This document shows, in pieces, positions 8,369 through 15,139 of a stretch of DNA of 37,263 bases; within the stretch, counting starts at the first letter, position 1, and each line of letters opens with the position of its first letter. The stretch covers positions 1 through 37,263 of the forward strand of contig CALUWD010000017.1 of NCBI GenBank assembly GCA_944324385.1. The letters run 5' to 3'. Source of the DNA: Candidatus Gastranaerophilales bacterium. Its GTDB lineage: Bacteria; Cyanobacteriota; Vampirovibrionia; Gastranaerophilales; Gastranaerophilaceae. The notes under the pieces were generated by a model, which was not told the DNA's origin, did not search any database, and worked only from the letters and a program-made list of their open reading frames with translations. The position numbers and the translations under genes were made by a program.

Positions 8369-8374
8369 TATAAT
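8369..8374 (+). promoter_or_regulatory. Candidate -10 box of the MerR-like/kinase operon
   Basis: TATAAT at 8369-8374, about 31 bases before the GTG start at 8406. The best-placed -35 (TTACTT at 8345-8350, 18-base spacer) is poor, so this promoter may be weak or need an activator. Confidence 0.4.
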
Positions 8375-8405
8375 ATTGGTATCTAGTTTTTGAGGAATTT
8401 ATCAG

Positions 8406-9080
8406 GTGAGAAGTTATACAGCCAATCAAGCAACAGATACTAATGTCGAAGAAATTGTTAACGCAAGTCAAGTGCAAGAAATCTTAAATACTAGCGCTGC
8501 ACAAGTATCAAGCTGGTGTCAAAAAGCTTGCTTAAAACCAAAAAAAGACGGTTTTGGAAATGTTTATTTTTCAAAAAGTGATATAGATGTTCTAAGAAAA
8601 GTAAAAGAACTATACGAACATACACGTACAAGTTCTGATTTAAAAAAGGAAAAAGTGGATAGAGTGGTTGAGCGTATGAAGCTTAAAAAACGTGAGGAAA
8701 AAATGGGACTTCAAGATACAGAAACATCAGTTGTAAGTTTGAGTGAAGGGAACTTTTTGACTCGTGCAAAGTCAAGATATAACAAGGAAAATGCTGTTGC
8801 ATCTTACGCATCTTATCAGGCTTTAGATATGAGCTCCAAACTGGAAAATCTGGAAAATAGTATAGTTTCAAAAATTTCTGATGTTCTAAGCGAAAAAATG
8901 GATGGCTTAGATGAAATTATTGTCGAGCTTATTCGATCTAAAACTGAAAATGAAACACTAAGACAGAGATTGAACGAGCTAAATAAAGAAAATTTCAGCT
9001 TAAAGAATGAGAATGCAAGCTATAAGCCAATAGGGCTTGGACTTTACGTTAAAAAGTCTACAGATGACTTTGTTTTATAG
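8406..9080 (+). CDS. MerR-like HTH protein with C-terminal coiled coil
   Basis: A 224-residue protein of unrecognised subfamily. Residues about 16-75 look like a MerR/HTH_17-type winged helix (VQEILNTSAAQVSSWCQKA, then a turn and VYFSKSDIDVLRKVKELYEH). Next comes a charged linker rich in Lys and Glu. Residues about 140-200 have heptad character (SSKLENLENSIVSKISDVL and TLRQRLNELNKENFSLKNEN). It ends in a hydrophobic tail, PIGLGLYVKKSTDDFVL. The layout recalls RacA-type or other coiled-coil DNA-binding proteins, but homology is not shown. The start is GTG at 8406 with GAGGA ten bases upstream; there is no early ATG. A histidine kinase begins seven bases after its stop, implying co-transcription. 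Confidence 0.75.
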   Translation: MRSYTANQATDTNVEEIVNASQVQEILNTSAAQVSSWCQKACLKPKKDGFGNVYFSKSDIDVLRKVKELYEHTRTSSDLKKEKVDRVVERMKLKKREEKMGLQDTETSVVSLSEGNFLTRAKSRYNKENAVASYASYQALDMSSKLENLENSIVSKISDVLSEKMDGLDEIIVELIRSKTENETLRQRLNELNKENFSLKNENASYKPIGLGLYVKKSTDDFVL

Positions 9081-9087
9081 ATAAAAT

Positions 9088-10791
9088 ATGAGTAAAATTT
9101 TAAGAAGTTTTTATCATAATTTAAAAGAACCAGTAATAATTTATGATATTAACGAGCAAATTTTATACTGCAACAAAGCTTTTGGCAAGGCTTTTGTAAA
9201 GCTTGACGGGTCTTTAGGTTTTGATGCTTTAAAAAAAATGAACTACAAGTTTTACTGTGATATTTGTTTGCTTGAAACAAGTGAGCTTATGTCTTATTCA
9301 CCCATTATTGCTGCAATTAAGGCAACTACAGATTTTACAACTTACGCTCTTTATCAACTCGAGGAGCGTAAATTTTTGTATTACATCATAAAATCTTTTA
9401 CCTTTAAAAAGTATAAAGTTGTGTATTTTTATGATGTTACAAAAGAACTTGAGCTTGAAAAAATAAGAAAAGAAAACGAAGTTTTGAAAATTCAAAATTT
9501 GGAATTTTCAAATACAAATTCAAAAGCGCAAAATCAAGCCCTTAAAATGGCACTTTTAAACAGGATTTCAACTAGTATAAGAGAAACGCTGGATACAAAA
9601 AGTCTGATTAGGACTGCGCTAAAAGAGTTAAGTATGATTTTTGGGGCGCATAAGGTATATTATGCAGCTGAAACTAAGGAAAAATTCATATTAGAGTACG
9701 TTTACCCCTCCTCTTTTTCTTCTCAAGTGGGCGAGGTTTTAAGTTATGATAAAAATGTTTTGAAAAATATTTACGATGGGAAAAATTCTTTTCAATTTTG
9801 CCTTAAGGAGCACAATGACTCTAAAGAGCCTCTAAAATCTCCATTGAACAGGATTATTATGCCTGTTATAAAAAGTTCTGAAGTTTTAGGAATTATTGTT
9901 ATTTTTACTCCCAAAAAGGAAATAGGCGAGATTGAAAAAGAGCTTTTGGTGGGTATTTCAGGTCAAATTTCAAGTGCAATTTTTCAGGTTATCTTATTTA
10001 ATCAAGTGACAAAAAAGAAAGAGGAGCTGGAAGATACTATAAAAGAGTTGAAAGAAACCCAGTTGCAGCTTATAAATGCTGAAAAAATGGCGTCTTTGGG
10101 TCAGTTAATTGCCTCAGTTGCCCATGAAATAAACACTCCACTTGCCTCAATCAGTGCAAATAATGAAATTGCAAAGAAAATTTATGATAACAATCCTGAA
10201 AATATTGAAATTTTAAAGGATTTAAATTCAATTGACCATGAGGCAATTAAGCGTATTAATAACCTTGTGCAATCTCTAAAACGCTTTGTAAGGCTTGATG
10301 AGATGATACAGCAGGAGGCTGATATTAATCAAGAGCTTGATTTGACGCTTGATTTATTGAAGCATAAAACAAAAAAAGGAATTAAAATTGATAAAAAATA
10401 TGGCGAAATCCCATTTGTAAAATGTTATCCAAATATGCTAAATCAAGTTTTTTTGAACATACTTATGAACGCAATTCAGTCAATTGAAAAAAAGATTCAA
10501 AAAATTGGTGAGTATGGTGCAAGCATTGAAATAACAACCAAAATGCAAGATGATAAACTTGTTGTGTCTATTAAGGACAACGGTTTTGGAATAGATGAAA
10601 AAGATAGAAAAAAGATTTTTCAAGCAGGTTTTACTACAAAAAAAGTTGGCGAGGGCACGGGCTTAGGGCTTGCAATTTGTAAGAAAATCATAGAAAAGCA
10701 CAAGGGTGAAATTTCGTTTAACTGTAAAAAATCTGATAAAACAAAACCCGATACATACTGTACCGAGTTTTGCATTACTATTCCTCTGTAG
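9088..10791 (+). CDS. Soluble sensor histidine kinase (PAS-GAF-HisKA-HATPase)
   Basis: A 567-residue cytosolic kinase with no membrane segment. Residues 1-120 look like a PAS domain (EPVIIYDINEQILYCNKAF) and contain C57-x-x-C60, a possible redox or metal site. Residues about 150-300 form a GAF-like domain, followed by a coiled linker at 305-335. The H-box is SLGQLIASVAHEINTPLASI with phospho-acceptor H346. ATP-binding motifs are the N-box near N461 (FLNILMNAIQS), G1 DNGFGID (497-503) and G2 GEGTGLGLAIC (521-531). All catalytic motifs look intact. No response regulator is in the window. It follows the MerR-like gene by seven bases without a visible Shine-Dalgarno and probably depends on read-through from it. 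Confidence 0.92.
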   Translation: MSKILRSFYHNLKEPVIIYDINEQILYCNKAFGKAFVKLDGSLGFDALKKMNYKFYCDICLLETSELMSYSPIIAAIKATTDFTTYALYQLEERKFLYYIIKSFTFKKYKVVYFYDVTKELELEKIRKENEVLKIQNLEFSNTNSKAQNQALKMALLNRISTSIRETLDTKSLIRTALKELSMIFGAHKVYYAAETKEKFILEYVYPSSFSSQVGEVLSYDKNVLKNIYDGKNSFQFCLKEHNDSKEPLKSPLNRIIMPVIKSSEVLGIIVIFTPKKEIGEIEKELLVGISGQISSAIFQVILFNQVTKKKEELEDTIKELKETQLQLINAEKMASLGQLIASVAHEINTPLASISANNEIAKKIYDNNPENIEILKDLNSIDHEAIKRINNLVQSLKRFVRLDEMIQQEADINQELDLTLDLLKHKTKKGIKIDKKYGEIPFVKCYPNMLNQVFLNILMNAIQSIEKKIQKIGEYGASIEITTKMQDDKLVVSIKDNGFGIDEKDRKKIFQAGFTTKKVGEGTGLGLAICKKIIEKHKGEISFNCKKSDKTKPDTYCTEFCITIPL

Positions 10792-10792
10792 T

Positions 10793-12517
10793 TTATTTTA
10801 CAAGTAAAATATATCTTTTTGCTTTTTCTACAGTATTGAAGTTGTCAAACAGACCAATTGGTTTAAATGTTTCATAAAGATCGTTTTCAACTATTACATA
10901 GATTTTTTGGTCCTTTTTGGGTTTTGTTACTTGTTTGAATTTTTCGATATTTTCATTATTTACGGTCGTTATATAGATAATTTTCTTGTCAAAATCGTTC
11001 ATTAGCGAGTATTTTCTTGCAAAACCAAATGTCACAAGTTCGTTGCTTGTTTCAGACGCTGCCATTTTTGAGAATGATTCAAGCTCATTTTGACCGTAAT
11101 TTGTAATCATTGGGAAAATGTAAACAGTTGAAATCAACATAACACCAAGCATTAAAAATACATGTGAAATGAACAGTAATGCGTGGTTTCTTGCAATTAA
11201 GCACAGACAGCCAATTAAAGGCATAACAATGAACCAAATGCAAATGTAATTGTAAAATGCGCTCATTTGATTTATGTGCTCACCAAGCGCTTGTGGTGGG
11301 TAATAGAAAAATACTGCGCCTAAAATACCTGCTAAAATAAGTATTACAAAGGTAATTAAGCTTGAGATTTTAATATTTTTTGTATATTTGTCATAGCACA
11401 CATAACCCCACCAAAAGTAGCCTATTATAAGAGCTAATGCTGGGAATAAAGTGAGTGCGTATGTTGGTAATTTTGAGCTTGATACAGAGAAAAATATTAA
11501 AGTTGAAAGTGCGTAAATTACCGCAAAAAGAATTATTTTTTTGTCATTAGTGTCTGATGTAAACCAAACTTTAATTGATTTTGCTGCTTTATAGTTTTTA
11601 AATGCAGATTTTATTCCTCTTAATATTTGAGAGATAAAGGAAACTGTCCAGGGCATAATACCCATAAGGACTATTGGAACGTAAAATAAAAACGGTTGTT
11701 TTCTGCCAAGACCCATAGATGAGTCAATAAATCTTGCAAAATGATGTTTCACAATGTAGTCGTTAAACCACGCCATACCATGTGCTTTGTAGACAAGGAT
11801 ATGCCAAGGTGCAGCAACTAAAAGGAAAATTATAATCCCAGGGATAATGTTTATTGGTTTAAAAAGTTCTTTTACTTTTCTAAATGCCAAAAAGCATAAG
11901 AACACTACCATAGCAGGGATAATTATCCCAATTAACCCTTTTGCAAGAACTGATAATGCCATAAAGAAATAAGCAAAGTACCAGCAATATTTTTTATTTT
12001 GTTCTTTAGAAAATTCACTTAAAATTGCGCAGTATATTGCCGCCATTGAAAAAGCCATAAATCCCATATCTAGTATTGCAATATGAGATAAAATTAAAAA
12101 CCAGCCTGATGTTAAAAGAACAAAAGCGCAAATTAAACCATAAGACTTTGCCTGCATAGTTTTTGATGCAAAAAAGTATGTGAAAAATACGCTAAATGCC
12201 CCAAGTAGTGCATTTGCAAAACGCGAAACAAAAACACTTGTGTCGTTAAAAATGTGGTAAGCAATAACATTGAGCCAAAAGTATAGTGGTGGTTTTTCAA
12301 GGAAATTTTCAAAATTCAAATATGGTGTCACATAATCTTTTAAAAAGAACATATCACGTGACATATTTACGTATCTTGTCTCATCAACGTCTATAAGCGG
12401 ATAGACTCCTAAATTGTGAAACAAAAATAAATAACAAAAAAGTGCCAAAATAATAATATTCAGAAAAGTTGAATACTTTTGACACAGTGTTTTGATTTTT
12501 AAATAGAATTGCTCCAT
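10793..12517 (-). CDS. ArnT/PMT-type membrane glycosyltransferase (GT39/GT83 family)
   Basis: A 574-residue polytopic membrane protein with about 11-13 predicted hydrophobic segments. It carries the family motifs in the first periplasmic loop: DVDETRYV (D45-E46 region) and EKPPLYFW (74-81). Members transfer sugars from polyprenyl-phosphate donors to lipid A, glycans or proteins; ArnT adds aminoarabinose to lipid A. Substrate cannot be read from sequence. The start ATG has AGGAG six bases upstream. It lies 15 bases after the stop of the exported phosphoesterase-like gene and shares its promoter. Its stop is one base from that of the convergent histidine kinase. Confidence 0.85.
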   Translation of the reverse strand: MEQFYLKIKTLCQKYSTFLNIIILALFCYLFLFHNLGVYPLIDVDETRYVNMSRDMFFLKDYVTPYLNFENFLEKPPLYFWLNVIAYHIFNDTSVFVSRFANALLGAFSVFFTYFFASKTMQAKSYGLICAFVLLTSGWFLILSHIAILDMGFMAFSMAAIYCAILSEFSKEQNKKYCWYFAYFFMALSVLAKGLIGIIIPAMVVFLCFLAFRKVKELFKPINIIPGIIIFLLVAAPWHILVYKAHGMAWFNDYIVKHHFARFIDSSMGLGRKQPFLFYVPIVLMGIMPWTVSFISQILRGIKSAFKNYKAAKSIKVWFTSDTNDKKIILFAVIYALSTLIFFSVSSSKLPTYALTLFPALALIIGYFWWGYVCYDKYTKNIKISSLITFVILILAGILGAVFFYYPPQALGEHINQMSAFYNYICIWFIVMPLIGCLCLIARNHALLFISHVFLMLGVMLISTVYIFPMITNYGQNELESFSKMAASETSNELVTFGFARKYSLMNDFDKKIIYITTVNNENIEKFKQVTKPKKDQKIYVIVENDLYETFKPIGLFDNFNTVEKAKRYILLVK

Positions 12518-12532
12518 TATAAACTCCTTATT

Positions 12533-13354
12533 TTACCTCTCTACACTGTAAATTCTTGTTTTAACAAATGTTTTCTTTGTTTTTTTATCATAATCAATAA
12601 AAATCTTTTTGTATTCATTTGATTGGCTTAGCCCTTGAACACTTATGTTATAGATTTTGTCTTTTGTGTACTCGTCATCAATGTTGTGATGTCCTGAAAC
12701 AATTGCAACTACGTTATCATAACGAGAAAGAATTGTCTGAAAATCGTTTATTTTGTTGGGTAATTTATCCTCGGCTATTTCCTCGCTTGCAAAAACAGGG
12801 TAATGACCAACAATAACTACAGGAGAATTTTTGTATTTTTTCAATGTTTCATCTAAAAAGGCAAGCTCGTCTTCCTTGTAGTACCCGTATTGCGAGGGTA
12901 TAAACTGATTTACACCATCCATAAAAATAAATGCAAAGCCGTTAATTTTTTTTACATCAGGCAGCTGCCTTATTTTATTTTTTGAAAATATCCTTAAAAC
13001 CCTGTAAAATTCTTTTTTATCAAGATTTTTTGTTTGCGAAACATCTTTATCTCCAACATTTACATATGTTGGTTTTTTAAATTGCCTTAATATTTTTGCA
13101 AACATTACAAGATTATATTTATCAGGCCCTTTTAGGTTATCACCCAAAAATAGCGTAAACCCGCAACCATTTTTATTTATCTGGTTTTTAGCATCAAGCA
13201 GTTTTTGAATTGTTGGTGTCATTGTATCTGCATATTTTGTTGATTTGTCAACCTCAAGTCCAACGTTTGAAACAGCGCAAAATTCAACACTTTGAGCATT
13301 TGCCACACCTAAAGAAAAGAACATTGAAATAAAAAGCAAAATAACTTTTTTCAT
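12533..13354 (-). CDS. Exported calcineurin-like phosphoesterase family protein with degenerate metal site
   Basis: A 273-residue protein with a clear signal peptide ending ANA-QS (cleavage near residue 20). The rest resembles a calcineurin-like metallophosphoesterase, but the metal motifs are eroded. The first motif (DxH) is SNV (29-31). GDxxD is GDNLK with D72 kept. GNHD/E is VGDKD (100-104), so the Asn and His are lost. GHxP is intact (GHYP, H184). GHxH is GHHN (221-224), losing the last His. It may be a pseudoenzyme or bind metal differently. It leads a two-gene operon with the ArnT-like glycosyltransferase. Its ATG is six bases after a TATAAT with no Shine-Dalgarno, so the mRNA is probably leaderless. 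Confidence 0.8.
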   Translation of the reverse strand: MKKVILLFISMFFSLGVANAQSVEFCAVSNVGLEVDKSTKYADTMTPTIQKLLDAKNQINKNGCGFTLFLGDNLKGPDKYNLVMFAKILRQFKKPTYVNVGDKDVSQTKNLDKKEFYRVLRIFSKNKIRQLPDVKKINGFAFIFMDGVNQFIPSQYGYYKEDELAFLDETLKKYKNSPVVIVGHYPVFASEEIAEDKLPNKINDFQTILSRYDNVVAIVSGHHNIDDEYTKDKIYNISVQGLSQSNEYKKIFIDYDKKTKKTFVKTRIYSVER

Positions 13355-13360
13355 AGGCTG

Positions 13361-13389
13361 ATTATACGTTAAAATAGCAACTCTGTAAA
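13361..13389 (-). promoter_or_regulatory. Strong sigma70 promoter, leaderless start
   Basis: On the minus strand: TTTACA (13389-13384), an exact 17-base spacer and TATAAT (13366-13361), followed by six bases and the ATG at 13354. The expected transcription start coincides with the A of the ATG. It lies in the 39-base gap after mazG. Confidence 0.75.
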
Positions 13390-13393
13390 GATT

Positions 13394-14149
13394 TTAGCAA
13401 GTTAGTTTTTTAGCTTGTGACCAAAGTTCTTCCCACTCGTCAAAAGTTAATTCTTGCAAGGGCTTTTGAGCTATTTCTTCCATTTTTTTAAATCTTTTTA
13501 TAAATTTTTCATTTGCAATGTTAAGTGCTTGCTCTGCATCAATTTTGTTCCAGCGGGCAAGGTTTACAAGTGCAAATAAAATATCGCCAAATTCTTCCTC
13601 TTTTTCCTCTTGAGTTTTAGCTTTTTCAAACTCCTCAAATTCACTTTGCACACATTGTTTTAGCTGTTCAAGATTTTGCCATTCAAAACCAACCCTCACT
13701 GCTTTTTTAGAGATTTTTTGTGCTTTCATAAGCGCACTTTGTGATTTTGAAATGCCATCCAAAACGCTTTTCCTGTGAGGTTTTTCCTCTTGTTTTAATT
13801 TTTCCCAGTTGGATAAAATTTCTTTAACATCGGCTACTTTTGTGTCTGCAAATACATGTGGATGGCGATGTATTAGTTTTTCATTAATTGTTTTAGCTAC
13901 ATCGTCAAAGTTAAAAAAGCCCTCATCATCTGCAATTTGAGCATGTAGTACAACTTGTAAAAGAACATCGCCCAACTCTTCTTTTAAATGCTTCATATCA
14001 TTGGCATTAATGGCATCAATTGCTTCATATGCTTCTTCGAGCATATTTTCACGCACACTTTTGTGCGTTTGTTCTCTGTCCCATTTGCAACCGTTTTCAC
14101 CCCTTAAAATGCGCATTGTTTCAAGGAGTTTTTCTATATTACTTTGCAT
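13394..14149 (-). CDS. mazG: Nucleoside triphosphate pyrophosphohydrolase MazG
   Basis: This 251-residue enzyme hydrolyses (d)NTPs to monophosphates and pyrophosphate, clearing abnormal nucleotides. It has the tandem two-domain MazG layout. The N-terminal domain holds the start motif GCKWDREQTH and the Mg-binding helices with EExxE (38-42) and EELGD (57-61). A second copy near residues 170-195 has EFEEFEKA and EEEFGDILFALVN. Length matches the Escherichia coli enzyme. The start codon shares one base with the hisG stop (TAATG), so the genes are translationally coupled. MazG-like domains often pair with hisE/hisI functions, but this full MazG is more likely housecleaning. Confidence 0.92.
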   Translation of the reverse strand: MQSNIEKLLETMRILRGENGCKWDREQTHKSVRENMLEEAYEAIDAINANDMKHLKEELGDVLLQVVLHAQIADDEGFFNFDDVAKTINEKLIHRHPHVFADTKVADVKEILSNWEKLKQEEKPHRKSVLDGISKSQSALMKAQKISKKAVRVGFEWQNLEQLKQCVQSEFEEFEKAKTQEEKEEEFGDILFALVNLARWNKIDAEQALNIANEKFIKRFKKMEEIAQKPLQELTFDEWEELWSQAKKLTC

Positions 14150-15018
14150 TATTGCACCATTTGATCGACTGTTAAAATTAAAATGCCCTTGCCACCAATA
14201 GCTTTTAGGTGGTCTATGCTGTCATAAACTTTGTCTTTATCTACAACAACGTGGATTACGACATTTTCGCTATCACCCCAAAGTTGCGTAACCGTAGGAG
14301 ATGAAAGCCCTGGCATAAAGCTTTTGACTTCCTCAATTTTATCTTTTGGCACATGTACCATAAGATATTTTTTGTCTTGAGCGTCAATAACTGAATTTAG
14401 TGCCCTCATTAAGGAGTTTAATTTTTTTTGTTTATCTTCTTCAAGATTTTTTCTTGCAACCACAACCGCACTTGAATTTAGGATTTTATCAATTATTCTG
14501 AGGCGATTTGATTTTAGAGTTGAACCTGTTGATGTTATATCGATTACAACATCACTAAGCCCAAGTGATGGCGTAATTTCAACTGCGCCTGAAACTTCAA
14601 TTATGTGCGCTTTTTTGCCTAATTTTTCAAAATATTTTTTTGCAATGTTTGGAAAAGATGTTGCAACATTTATTTCATTTGGCAGGTCTTGAGCAGTTTT
14701 ATAAGGGTCGTCATCTTTTACTGCTACAACCATTTCGCAATAACCAAAGTCAAATTCTTTTATTTTATCAAGCTCAACACCGACTTCTGTAACTACATCC
14801 CAGCCTGTAAAGCCGACATCTGCTACTTTTGCGTCTAAAAACCTTGGTATGTCTTGCGTTCTTACAAAAATCAAAGAATACTTGCCATCACGAGTTGCAA
14901 TTTTAAGGCATCTTTCATCTTTTGTCCCAAAGCTAAGCCCTGCATTGTTTAAAAGTTCATAAATTTTTGTTGAAAGTCTTCCTTTGTTAGGAATAGCTAT
15001 TTTTAATGTGTTGTCCAT
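14149..15018 (-). CDS. hisG: ATP phosphoribosyltransferase, long form
   Basis: The first enzyme of histidine biosynthesis, condensing ATP with PRPP. The protein has 289 residues: a two-domain catalytic core starting LKIAIPNKGRLS and ending near the PRPP-binding stretch VIDITSTGSTLKSN, plus a C-terminal ACT-like regulatory domain (about residues 210-289) that contains LMVHVPKDKIEEVKS and LKAIGGKGILIL. The long form is a feedback-inhibited hexamer and needs no HisZ. No other his gene is nearby, so the pathway is scattered. The ATG follows an extended -10 (TGTGATAAT) by eight bases and lacks a Shine-Dalgarno. It is the first gene of the hisG-mazG operon. Confidence 0.94.
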   Translation of the reverse strand: MDNTLKIAIPNKGRLSTKIYELLNNAGLSFGTKDERCLKIATRDGKYSLIFVRTQDIPRFLDAKVADVGFTGWDVVTEVGVELDKIKEFDFGYCEMVVAVKDDDPYKTAQDLPNEINVATSFPNIAKKYFEKLGKKAHIIEVSGAVEITPSLGLSDVVIDITSTGSTLKSNRLRIIDKILNSSAVVVARKNLEEDKQKKLNSLMRALNSVIDAQDKKYLMVHVPKDKIEEVKSFMPGLSSPTVTQLWGDSENVVIHVVVDKDKVYDSIDHLKAIGGKGILILTVDQMVQ

Positions 15019-15026
15019 AGCTTAAA

Positions 15027-15035
15027 ATTATCACA
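15027..15035 (-). promoter_or_regulatory. Extended -10 promoter of hisG
   Basis: TGTGATAAT on the minus strand ends eight bases before the hisG ATG at 15018, predicting a start codon at or one base from the 5' end of the mRNA. There is no histidine-rich leader peptide or attenuator. Confidence 0.5.
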
Positions 15036-15081
15036 AAAACGGTAAAATGCAATAAAATCATATTGTTTCTTGTATAAAATT

Positions 15082-15109
15082 TTGAAAATAAATATTTTTA
15101 TCATAAAAT
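15082..15109 (+). promoter_or_regulatory. Promoter of ileS
   Basis: TTGAAA at 15082-15087, a 16-base spacer and TAAAAT at 15104-15109. The predicted leader is about 23 bases with GAGGA nine bases before the ATG. The leader is far too short for a T-box. Confidence 0.6.
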
Positions 15110-15139
15110 ATTTATATAAACATATGAGGAATTTAGGAT

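Noticed and set aside
15019..15139. T-box riboswitch before ileS
   Set aside because: The spacer is only 121 bases and a promoter leaves a leader of about 23 bases, with no T-box core.
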